From Candidatus Woesearchaeota archaeon (GTDB lineage: Archaea > Nanobdellota > Nanobdellia > Woesearchaeales > UBA10200): DNA of 34,730 nt. The stretch covers positions 1-34,730 of the forward strand of contig DUGA01000001.1 of assembly GCA_013331615.1 (NCBI GenBank), read 5' to 3'. The first letter of the stretch is position 1. Each line of letters opens with the position of its first letter. Made by a program: the position numbers and the translations under genes. Under the pieces are notes generated by a model. The model did not search any database. It was not told the origin of the DNA and saw nothing but the letters and a program-made list of their open reading frames with translations. Below, piece after piece: positions 26,725 to 34,519 of the stretch.

Positions 26725-27315
26725 ATGGCAACTGCATTTGATTTTATCTTAGTTGATCAGATTTCTACCATTCTCGTGCTTATCTTTGTATTTGCATTAG
26801 TATATGGTGGCTTTACTTATGGTAAGATGTTCAATCCTGCAATTAATGCAATACTTGCTATAGTTATTGCTTTACTTATGCTGGTGATGCCAAAACTGAT
26901 CGAAGTTATCAAGATTGCATTGCCTTGGTTTACATCTGTCATTATCCTCTCTCTATTATTGCTTTTAGTTGCAAGAATGTTTGGTTCAGAAGATTCTGAT
27001 ATCAAAAGAGTTTTTGGTAATGAAGAGATCATGTATTGGTTTATTACAGCAGCTATCCTGATATTGTTGTTTGCTATAGGTAAAGTTTACTTTGGCTCAG
27101 GCAAGTTTTTGGAAGAAGGAGGAAGTGCAGTTGATGCAATCAAAGAGGGAGCAGCAGGAAGCGAAAGTGCAGGAGAGATCAGCTTCTGGAATACTTTATT
27201 CCATCCGAACGTATTGGGCTTTATTTTGATAATGATGATTGCAATGTTTACTATAATCTTGTTAGGCGGCAGGCCAACTGGTGGTGGAAACGGGGGAGGA
27301 CATGGCGGGCATTAG
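26725..27315 (+). CDS. Multi-pass membrane protein with Gly/His tail, paralogue
   Basis: A 196-residue protein with about five membrane helices (ISTILVLIFVFALVYGG, INAILAIVIALLMLVM, SVIILSLLLLLVARMF, MYWFITAAILILLFAIG, VLGFILIMMIAMFTIILLG) and the tail GGGNGGGHGGH. A soluble loop of about 40 residues lies between helices four and five. The GAGGG ribosome site is good. Same orientation and about 90 bases after its likely paralogue, so one operon is likely. Function unknown. Confidence 0.78.
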   Translation: MATAFDFILVDQISTILVLIFVFALVYGGFTYGKMFNPAINAILAIVIALLMLVMPKLIEVIKIALPWFTSVIILSLLLLLVARMFGSEDSDIKRVFGNEEIMYWFITAAILILLFAIGKVYFGSGKFLEEGGSAVDAIKEGAAGSESAGEISFWNTLFHPNVLGFILIMMIAMFTIILLGGRPTGGGNGGGHGGH

Positions 27316-27405
27316 TTAGCAAATTTTTCTAATATATCAATAAGTCTTTAATACAAAAAAATTAAGAAATATCATAACTTCTTGAAAATAATCTAATTGT
27401 TTGAT

Positions 27406-28110
27406 TTATTTTTTCTTAACTGCAGAACTCTGCTGTGCGCCCATGTTTCTTGTTATCCTGGAAAGCTCGTTGACATTCTCAGTCAAGGTTGGCAGGATTT
27501 TCTGGAATACCTTTTCTAATGCTTTGATATCTGTGCCAATCTCCTGCAATCCATGCTCATAATCACCTATCTTTCCTAACACTCCTTGATGAAGATTATC
27601 AAAACCATGCTTAAGGTTGTCAAATTCTGTCTCCATCTTCACTAATCTTGATTCTGTCTTTTCCTTCCATTCGATTATCTTGTTTACGTTCTTGATAAGC
27701 TCTGTCCATTTCTCCTCGACAATCGCTTCAACGATCTCTTCGATCTTTTCAGTGTCTGCTGAAGTAGCATCTATATTACTCTCATTATTCTGCATATCCA
27801 TAGGCGGTGGCATACTTTGCGATCCCATCATAGGGGGTGGCATCTGGATTTCGCCTCCAACTCTACCTTGCCCCGGCATAGCCTGCATCTGTTGCTGCAT
27901 GTTCTGCATCTGTTGAGAAGGAGGTTGTTGTTGCATCTGCGGAGGTCCCATCCCTGCAACTGGTCCTGCAGGTTTCAGGTCTGCCTGATTCATCGCATCA
28001 AAAATCTGGTTGCTTCTTAATCCTTGCTGCTGCAATGCCTGCACTATCTGCGAATTAGAAAGCCCTTGCTGCCTAAGCTGAGAAATTAAGTCTGCTGGAT
28101 TTGCTGGCAT
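27406..28110 (-). CDS. Coiled-coil protein, archaellum FlaC-like
   Basis: A 234-residue protein in three parts. Residues 1-45 hold two tandem helical units (LISQLRQQGLSNSQIVQAL, then QQQGLRSNQIFDAMNQ). Residues 50-115 are a Pro/Gln/Met-rich flexible linker. The rest is a long coiled coil (EWKEKTESRLVKMETEFDNL to ALEKVFQKILPTL). The coiled part resembles archaellum FlaC-type cytosolic ring proteins, but similarity is by pattern only. It is adjacent to both membrane genes and the HerA-type ATPase. A GAGGTC site precedes the ATG at 28110. Confidence 0.68.
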   Translation of the reverse strand: MPANPADLISQLRQQGLSNSQIVQALQQQGLRSNQIFDAMNQADLKPAGPVAGMGPPQMQQQPPSQQMQNMQQQMQAMPGQGRVGGEIQMPPPMMGSQSMPPPMDMQNNESNIDATSADTEKIEEIVEAIVEEKWTELIKNVNKIIEWKEKTESRLVKMETEFDNLKHGFDNLHQGVLGKIGDYEHGLQEIGTDIKALEKVFQKILPTLTENVNELSRITRNMGAQQSSAVKKK

Positions 28111-28292
28111 TTATTTGACCTCTTTTTTAACTTATTAAATTAATAATTTAATCTTATCAAATTAATTTTATTTTTGTTATTTAATTTTATTATTGTATTT
28201 GTGTATATATACTTTTCTATGCTAGTAATAGATATTAATAGGTTTATAAACTTTGCCTACTATTTTTCATTACTCTCTAATTCTAACAAACG

Positions 28293-28302
28293 TTTTTATA
28301 AG
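28293..28302 (+). promoter_or_regulatory. TATA box for the HerA-type ATPase gene
   Basis: TTTTTATAAG is centred 28 bases before the ATG at 28325. An in-frame ATG at 28316 lies too close, so the downstream ATG is preferred. Confidence 0.5.
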
Positions 28303-28324
28303 CTGATGGATTGGTATGTTGTTT

Positions 28325-29650
28325 ATGGCAGAAGATAACCCAAATGATATTGTCGTAGCAGGAAGAAGCCCAAGTGATACAAAGAAGTTCGGCACATTAG
28401 GTGCAATCCTGTTAGGCAAGCGTTATGTGCAGAAGGAAGATAAGCTTGAGATAGGCGGTAATATCTACATGGATGTTTCTGGCGCTCATGTTGTTTTCAT
28501 CTGCGGAAAAAGAGGCGGAGGAAAATCTTACACTATGGGTGTTGTTGCAGAAGGATTTACTTTGTTGGATGATGACATCAGAAAAAAATTAAGTCTGATC
28601 TTGTTAGATACGATGGGCGTTTACTGGCCGATGAAACATCCTAATCAAGAGGAGAAAGCTTTGCTTGAGCCATATGGATTAAAGCCTCAAGGTGTTGACA
28701 TCAAGATTTACACCCCTTTCAAATTTTATGAACTTTACAAAAAACAGGGCATTCCTACAGACTTTCCTTTTACTCTTGACACATCTGAGCTTACAGAAGA
28801 TGATTGGTGCCAGGCATTTAGGCAGGACAAGTACAGCGCAATCGGCATATTTATTGCAAAAATATTGACAAGGCTGAGATTCAAGAAACCCAAATATACT
28901 ATTCTTGATATTGTTGAAGAGGTAAAAGCAGATCCTGAAGAAGAGAAAGTGATTAAAAATGCAGTGATAAATATGTTTGAGATGGCAGAAGGCTGGGGAT
29001 TATTTTCTGATCATGGCACTCCATTGCATGAGCTTGCAGCAGGTGGTCAAGTGACTGTTTTAGATGTAAGCTGTTATGCAACAATGGCTGGCGGCATGGA
29101 AGTTAAAGCGCTTGTAGTTGGGATTGTTTCGATGCATCTTTTTGTCCAAAGGATGGAGTATCGTAAAGGCGAAGAATTTAATCGCATGAAATTTATGGAG
29201 AATTTCTTTGGAAATGCAGAAGTTAAAGCAGAGGATGACATGCCTTTAGTTTGGCTTGTCATAGATGAGGCGCATGAATTCCTTCCAAAGCAAGGCGAGA
29301 ATGCAGCAACCCAGCCTCTTGTAACTATTATGCGAGAAGGTAGGCAACCAGGAATCAGCTTGATACTTGCAACCCAGCAGCCAGGAAAGATACATACTGA
29401 TGTCATGACGCAAAGCGATGTTGTGCTGAGCCATAGGATAACTGCTCGTCTTGATGTTGAAGCTCTTGGCATGCTTGCTCAAAGTTGGATGGGAGAAGGG
29501 ATGGGAAGAGCTCTTGATAGATTGCCTCCCTTAAAAGGAACTGCTGTCTTATTCGATGATGCAAATGAAAAATTGTTTCAGATTCGAGTACGTCCAAGAA
29601 TCAGCTGGCATGGTGGAGCATCTCCAAGTGCGATGAGGAAAGTAGACTGA
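28325..29650 (+). CDS. HerA-type (FtsK/HerA superfamily) ATPase
   Basis: A 441-residue P-loop ATPase of the HerA/DUF87 clade. Walker A is CGKRGGGKSY (about 59-68), Walker B is VWLVIDEAHEFLP (about 308-320), a sensor-like ILATQQPGKI follows, and TARLDVEAL with the final FQIRVRPRISWHGG completes the family order. HerA proteins form hexameric rings that pump DNA or, in some clades, work with membrane proteins. No NurA partner is visible. Here it stands among membrane, coiled-coil and GspE-type genes, so a role in an envelope machine is possible instead of DNA end processing. Confidence 0.88.
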   Translation: MAEDNPNDIVVAGRSPSDTKKFGTLGAILLGKRYVQKEDKLEIGGNIYMDVSGAHVVFICGKRGGGKSYTMGVVAEGFTLLDDDIRKKLSLILLDTMGVYWPMKHPNQEEKALLEPYGLKPQGVDIKIYTPFKFYELYKKQGIPTDFPFTLDTSELTEDDWCQAFRQDKYSAIGIFIAKILTRLRFKKPKYTILDIVEEVKADPEEEKVIKNAVINMFEMAEGWGLFSDHGTPLHELAAGGQVTVLDVSCYATMAGGMEVKALVVGIVSMHLFVQRMEYRKGEEFNRMKFMENFFGNAEVKAEDDMPLVWLVIDEAHEFLPKQGENAATQPLVTIMREGRQPGISLILATQQPGKIHTDVMTQSDVVLSHRITARLDVEALGMLAQSWMGEGMGRALDRLPPLKGTAVLFDDANEKLFQIRVRPRISWHGGASPSAMRKVD

Positions 29651-29772
29651 AATACTCAGAACATTACTCATTATCAAATCATTAATGCTTTGTTAATATT
29701 GGTTCTAACAATTAATATATAGTTTAATTCTAATCTAACAACTTAATCTAATATAATGTTCTTCTCTTTAAT

Positions 29773-30882
29773 TCACCTATACAAAACAGGTCTAAGACTT
29801 TTTGTTAATTGTCTTGCAGCTCTTGTAGTTAACTGTTGTAATTGATCTAAATATGCTCTGTCATATTCTCTTAATACATTTTGGTCTATTCTTCTTCTAT
29901 CGAGCTGGTCACACTCTGTCCTAAATTGCACAATCTCATCTAATTTTCCGAATACTCTGACTGCAACTTCATCTACACCTGCATTTTTTGCGCCATTTGT
30001 CATTCTTGATCTTATCTTCTCAAACCCCTGATATTCTCTTACACTTTCAAATAATTCCTGTAAAAATATCAAGTTTGCAATGTTCCAGTAAATAAAACCC
30101 CTATATGCCTTATCTGAAAAATCTGTTGAAGCTCTTTTGGATAGGACAACAAATTCTGCAACATATGCAACTGCTACTATTTCAGCATATTTTCTTGATC
30201 TTTCGTACATTCTATCTTCTTCCTCCTGCATGAAATCAATCTCCATACCATACTCGTTAGCTAACCTATTTGTTTCTGCATCAAGTATCTCTAAAGCAAT
30301 ATCTAGTTTAGGGTCTTCCAATGAAATCGGTCGTGAAAAAAACACACCATCAGGTTCATTAGGTAATCTCGCTTTGTTAAATGCCCTTAATACTTGCATC
30401 TCATCTTTAGAAGTAGGGCTATCAACTAATGCATAACCTATATGCTTTATAGTTGGTGAAAATCTTGTGTCTTTGCAAAACTTTATTATGCCATCAAGGA
30501 ACCTTGTATCGTAAGTCATAAACTGGAAATAGTGGTTGCCTGTAAATGTAACTCCAGTTTTAAATCCTTCAAATAATATTTTTTTTCCAACATATCCAAA
30601 TTTTGTGCTTAAAAATGGCACTCTACTTCTAAATTCAGGTATTAATGGAAAATTTTCAGGTATTATGCTTCTACGCACTTCAACTTCATATCTTTCATAT
30701 CCTGGCTTATTAGATATGATTTGTCTTGTTGCTTGTGCTAATGCATCTAATGCAGTATCAAGTGAATCTCCTAGCTGAGGGCCTACAGTTGCATCTATCA
30801 CCAGGTTAAAAACTATACTCTTATTCCCTAAATTTTCTGCTAACACTTGGTTGCATATTGCTCCAATTTCTTTAGCTTCCAT
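29773..30882 (-). CDS. Orphan protein of 369 residues
   Basis: No family recognised. The first half is a mixed alpha/beta region with regular strands (SIVFNLVIDATVG, YEVEVRRSIIPENFP, HIGYALVDSP). The second half is helical (EILDAETNRLANEYGMEID, KYAEIVAVAYVAEFVVLSK). No signal or membrane helix is present. It ends in a basic tail (TRAARQLTKSLRPVLYR). It lies between the HerA-type ATPase and a coiled-coil gene, on the opposite strand to the ATPase, with no clear ribosome site; TTTAAAAA near 30908-30916 would suit a leaderless start. Confidence 0.7.
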   Translation of the reverse strand: MEAKEIGAICNQVLAENLGNKSIVFNLVIDATVGPQLGDSLDTALDALAQATRQIISNKPGYERYEVEVRRSIIPENFPLIPEFRSRVPFLSTKFGYVGKKILFEGFKTGVTFTGNHYFQFMTYDTRFLDGIIKFCKDTRFSPTIKHIGYALVDSPTSKDEMQVLRAFNKARLPNEPDGVFFSRPISLEDPKLDIALEILDAETNRLANEYGMEIDFMQEEEDRMYERSRKYAEIVAVAYVAEFVVLSKRASTDFSDKAYRGFIYWNIANLIFLQELFESVREYQGFEKIRSRMTNGAKNAGVDEVAVRVFGKLDEIVQFRTECDQLDRRRIDQNVLREYDRAYLDQLQQLTTRAARQLTKSLRPVLYR

Positions 30883-30981
30883 AAAATCTAAGAAATAGTC
30901 TATTGTTTTTAAATTTTTTGTAGATAACTACTATTAAGTGGTTTTAATTATTAATTTAATTATTAACTTTTTACAGGTGCT

Positions 30982-31560
30982 TTACTTAACCGCACCAGGT
31001 CCTTTCTGCATGATTTCTCTTATTGTTTCCTTGACCTTTTGTGCGATAAATTCTTCTTCTTCTAGTTTCATGTTCATGTCAGCGAACTTTGAATCAACTG
31101 CATCTCTTACCATCTTCTCAACTTCATTCTGTGTGACAAAATTAACAGGTTGCCACATATCAAGATATTTTCTAAGGACATCGACATCCTCGCTTCTTGC
31201 AAGCATCTGGAGCTCTTTGATGATCAGCATGATCTTGCCTTTGATATCATCCATCTCATGCCTTGTTTCCATGACTTCGCTGTTTGAAGTTTTTACTTCA
31301 GTATGCAATCTTTTAAAATCACTGAGCATATTCTGCTCTGCTACCTGAAGTTTTTTTCTTATCTCAGAATAACGCTCTTCAAGAACTATCAATCTTCTTT
31401 CAGCATCAGCATAACTTGCCTGCATTGCAGCTATCTCTGCGCTTACATCTGGGCCTTGCTTGCTGCCGCCTAATCCAAATAAGCCACCGCCTCCCCCGCC
31501 TGCTTTCTTAGGGTCTGCAGTCTGCTTCTGCGCAAATAATCCTGATGATTGGTCTGCCAT
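30982..31560 (-). CDS. Coiled-coil protein, archaellum FlaD/E-like
   Basis: A 192-residue protein with a Gly-rich disordered start (KKAGGGGGGLFGLGGSKQG), a long coiled coil at about 40-125 (AERRLIVLEERYSEIRKKL), and a conserved-looking end (DVLRKYLDMWQPVNFVTQNE, then VEKMVRDAVDSKF). Such a short end domain after a coiled coil recalls archaellum FlaC/D/E accessory proteins. GAGGC precedes the ATG. It is divergent from RNA copy C and from the secretion ATPase. A TATA-like CATATATAAAG near 31604-31614 gives it a promoter of its own. Confidence 0.68.
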   Translation of the reverse strand: MADQSSGLFAQKQTADPKKAGGGGGGLFGLGGSKQGPDVSAEIAAMQASYADAERRLIVLEERYSEIRKKLQVAEQNMLSDFKRLHTEVKTSNSEVMETRHEMDDIKGKIMLIIKELQMLARSEDVDVLRKYLDMWQPVNFVTQNEVEKMVRDAVDSKFADMNMKLEEEEFIAQKVKETIREIMQKGPGAVK

Positions 31561-31644
31561 ATTGCCTCTTTTTTAAACTACAAATTTCTGATTTTAATCA
31601 ATAAACTTTATATATGGGATTTACATCTTATAAATTAATAGTAG

Positions 31645-31654
31645 TATATAAATA
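31645..31654 (+). promoter_or_regulatory. TATA box for RNA copy C
   Basis: TATATAAATA is a good archaeal TATA box on the plus strand. Transcription would begin near 31676, about 13 bases before the basal helix of copy C. Confidence 0.55.
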
Positions 31655-31688
31655 TTAGCTTATGTTTATATTTAGTTTACGGATGCCA

Positions 31689-31914
31689 GATGGCGATTGC
31701 CGACAAATACTTACAAGTCTTATGGAAGAGTTGTTCCTCCCAAATTTTACGAAAATTTGATAAAAGTGTGCGGCATAAAGCCGCACTAGACGAATGTGAT
31801 AATAGAAGAGTAGTGCGTATCATGTTATACAATGTTTCGTCAGTTGGCATTGCCCGTCGCAACATTAGTACAGTTGATTGGAATAGTGTTCGTCATATAA
31901 TGGCAGTCGCCATC
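31689..31914 (+). ncRNA. Structured RNA, family copy C
   Basis: Basal helix 31689-31701 with 31902-31914 (13 pairs, one G-U). Helix 2 is GACAAATAC (31702-31710) with GTGTTCGTC (31886-31894), with one A-C mismatch and one G-U. The 7-nt bulge is ATATAAT. Blocks: GTTGTTCCTCC (31730-31740), GATAATAG plus AAGAGTAGTGCGT (31798-31818), and the block ending GCCCGTCGCAACA (31845-31864). The variable loop is 57 nt against 22-23 in A and B and holds two extra hairpins (31741-31759 and 31768-31786). With promoter sequences it fills the 411-base gap between divergent genes. Confidence 0.82.
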
Positions 31915-31971
31915 ATTGAGCTTGTCATGTTAATTATAAATTAAAATAATTTTGTAAAAAAGAGGGTTGAA

Positions 31972-34251
31972 ATGCCAGAAGGCTATGAGATAATCGAAGA
32001 AGGCGAAGATATAATTCTCAAGGTAGATTATGAAAAAGAGATCAGCATCCCTTCTATCGAAGATTCTGAATCATGCATGGCTAAGACAGTCGAGCTTCTT
32101 ACTCAGGTCGGCGAGATTAGCAAGATAATCTATTTTCAGAAACGCGATTATGAATACAGCAACTCACAGACTTCTTTGCTGAAAGAGCTTGCCCATCTAT
32201 ATAAAAGATTATATCAGAAGAAAGACCTTATGTCTTATCAGTTGCTTGTATCAAACCCTGCATATAAGCTATGTCTTGATACTTCTCCTGGCGAAGTCCA
32301 GCGCCTGATCACTAGGGTGATGAGAGGCGATCCTATCGCTGTATACGTTGAGCTAAGAAGGATAGAAAGGATAGAGCGTATCCGTGCAAATGATGCTCTT
32401 GACCCAAACTGCCAGTTTTTTTTCAAGAAATTTTTGGAAGCAATAGATTATATCCTTGGTGAATTTGAGAGAACAAGGCTTATAACTTTAGCTAAGCCAT
32501 ATCTTGCAGGCTTTAAGCCAGGCGATCGTTCTGTTTACAGGAGAATTTTTTATCCAGACATCAAACCGGATTTTATGTTTACAAAACTTATGTCAACTTA
32601 CCCAGTAAATGCAGAGGAGCTTGATAACTATACTATTGCAGATGGTACTGAGGTAACCATATTTGCATTGCCTGACAGTGTCCAGTATCTTTATCATATA
32701 ATGCCTCCGGAGTTTAAGCTTGATGAAGAGCAATATGAGATCCTTGATATGGCAAGAAAAGTCATGGCAGAGCATAAGCCAGAGAGAAGCGAGTTCATCG
32801 ATCCTCAAAGGATGCGAGTTGTTTTCTTTAATGTAGGCAGAGACTTGATAGAAGAGCTTGTTGATATGAAGAAATATGATTTTCGCCCAAAAGAGATGGA
32901 CATGCTTGCGCGTATTTTAGTAAGATATACTGTTGGTTTCGGGCTTGTGGAAGTTTTGTTGCAGGATGATAAGATCCAGGATATCTCTGTCAACTCGCCG
33001 ATGGGCCAGGTCCCAATCTATATTGTACATGGAGAATTTGATGATTGCGTAACCAATATCTATCCTACAAAATCTGAGTCAGAATCATGGGCAAGTAAGT
33101 TAAGAATGATTTCAGGACGTCCATTAGATGAAGCAAATCCGATACTTGATACTGAGCTTGAGCTTCCAGGAGTTTCAACAAGAGTCTCAACAATAACTAA
33201 GCCATTAGATCCTACAGGCTTGGCATTTTCTTTTAGAAGACATAGGGATAAGCCATGGACTCTGCCGCTTTTCATTAAGACAGGCATGGTAACTCCACTT
33301 GCTGCAGGTTTAATCTCGTTTTTGGTAGACGGCACTCGTACAATGCTGATTGCAGGAACAAGAAGCTCAGGAAAAAGCTCATTGCTTAGCGCAGTCTTGA
33401 TCGAGATAATGAGAAGATACAGGATAATAACTGTGGAAGACACTCTCGAGCTTCCAACTGTCTCTATGAGAAAGCTTGGCTTCAATATCCAGCCTATGAA
33501 GGTTGCTTCTGCTTTGGTAAAAGGCAGCTCAGAGATGAATGCAGCAGATGGAATCAGAAGCACGTTGCGTCTCGGAGATTCTTCTCTTATTGTTGGAGAA
33601 GTTAGAAGCGCAGAAGCAAAAGCTCTTTACGAAGCTATGAGAATCGGTGCAGCTGCAAATGTAGTTGCTGGCACCATCCATGGAGATTCTCCTTATGGTA
33701 TATATGATAGGGTTGTAAATGATATAGGCGTTCCAAAGACCAGCTTCAAGGCAACTGACATCTGCATAATTGCAAATCCTGTAAAAAGTGCAGATGGCTT
33801 GCATAAATTGAGAAGAGTTACACAGATCACTGAAGTCAGGAAATCCTGGGAAAATGATCCTTTAACTGAAAATGGGTTTGCTGACTTGATGAAATATGAT
33901 GCAAAATTAGATAAGCTTGTGCCGAGTGATGAATTGCTTAATGGAGACAGTGAAATATTAAAATCAATCGCATCGAACATCAAGGAATTTGCAGGCAACT
34001 GGAATGCTGTTTGGGAAAACATACAGTTAAGGACACAGATCAAAGAGACACAAGTTAATCTTGCAAAACAAATGAATGATCCAGATATGCTTGAAGCTCC
34101 GTTTACAATAAAATGCAATGACGCATATCATAATATTATTGCAACTGTCAAAGATGAGATCGGCAGCATGGACCCTAAGAGAGTGTTCTTCGAGTGGAAC
34201 AATTGGATGAAAAGGGAAGTCAAGAAAAGAGGCACTTCAGAAAAGATGTAA
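31972..34251 (+). CDS. Type II/IV secretion (FlaI/GspE-type) ATPase
   Basis: The motor that drives pilus or archaellum assembly. The 759-residue protein has an N-terminal domain of about 320 residues, then the GspE core: VLLQDDKIQDISVNSP, Walker A GTRSSGKSS (about 461-469), the Asp-box region ITVEDTLELP, the Walker B-type LIVGEVRSAEA (about 537-547) and the His box AGTIHGDSPYGIYDRV. It is some 200 residues longer than most FlaI. A cognate FlaJ/TadC-like platform protein is not seen in the window. GAGGG precedes the ATG, and TTATAAATTA near 31934-31942 is its TATA box. Confidence 0.93.
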   Translation: MPEGYEIIEEGEDIILKVDYEKEISIPSIEDSESCMAKTVELLTQVGEISKIIYFQKRDYEYSNSQTSLLKELAHLYKRLYQKKDLMSYQLLVSNPAYKLCLDTSPGEVQRLITRVMRGDPIAVYVELRRIERIERIRANDALDPNCQFFFKKFLEAIDYILGEFERTRLITLAKPYLAGFKPGDRSVYRRIFYPDIKPDFMFTKLMSTYPVNAEELDNYTIADGTEVTIFALPDSVQYLYHIMPPEFKLDEEQYEILDMARKVMAEHKPERSEFIDPQRMRVVFFNVGRDLIEELVDMKKYDFRPKEMDMLARILVRYTVGFGLVEVLLQDDKIQDISVNSPMGQVPIYIVHGEFDDCVTNIYPTKSESESWASKLRMISGRPLDEANPILDTELELPGVSTRVSTITKPLDPTGLAFSFRRHRDKPWTLPLFIKTGMVTPLAAGLISFLVDGTRTMLIAGTRSSGKSSLLSAVLIEIMRRYRIITVEDTLELPTVSMRKLGFNIQPMKVASALVKGSSEMNAADGIRSTLRLGDSSLIVGEVRSAEAKALYEAMRIGAAANVVAGTIHGDSPYGIYDRVVNDIGVPKTSFKATDICIIANPVKSADGLHKLRRVTQITEVRKSWENDPLTENGFADLMKYDAKLDKLVPSDELLNGDSEILKSIASNIKEFAGNWNAVWENIQLRTQIKETQVNLAKQMNDPDMLEAPFTIKCNDAYHNIIATVKDEIGSMDPKRVFFEWNNWMKREVKKRGTSEKM

Positions 34252-34291
34252 TTTAGATGAGAGAAGTGAAGGAGACGATATTCTATTCTTT

Positions 34292-34405
34292 TTAAGCAGC
34301 TTTTCTTAATGGTAGGGTTAATCTAAACGTATAAATATCTCTTATGACATTTCTTATGCGAACTTCATCTTCAATCCCTGCTAGTTCTATTGCTGCTTGA
34401 GGCAT
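34292..34405 (-). CDS. Small protein of 37 residues
   Basis: Reads MPQAAIELAGIEDEVRIRN, then VIRDIYTFRLTLPLRKAA, from an ATG at 34405 to a TAA at 34292. The composition is protein-like. In-frame coding-like sequence (FDSRNIVT) continues upstream without a usual start codon, with AGAGGG further up, so the true start may be non-ATG. It lies in the same orientation downstream of the histidine kinase end and could be its partner. Nothing else is seen in the 268-base gap except AT-rich sequence. Confidence 0.4.
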   Translation of the reverse strand: MPQAAIELAGIEDEVRIRNVIRDIYTFRLTLPLRKAA

Positions 34406-34519
34406 TGTAACTATGTTTCTGCTATCAAACCCTCTTTAAATCAAGAATAAAAAAATTAACATTTAAATTAACTTTTATGTAGTTACGAGTTTTCTAACTT
34501 TATAAATCCTATAACACAT

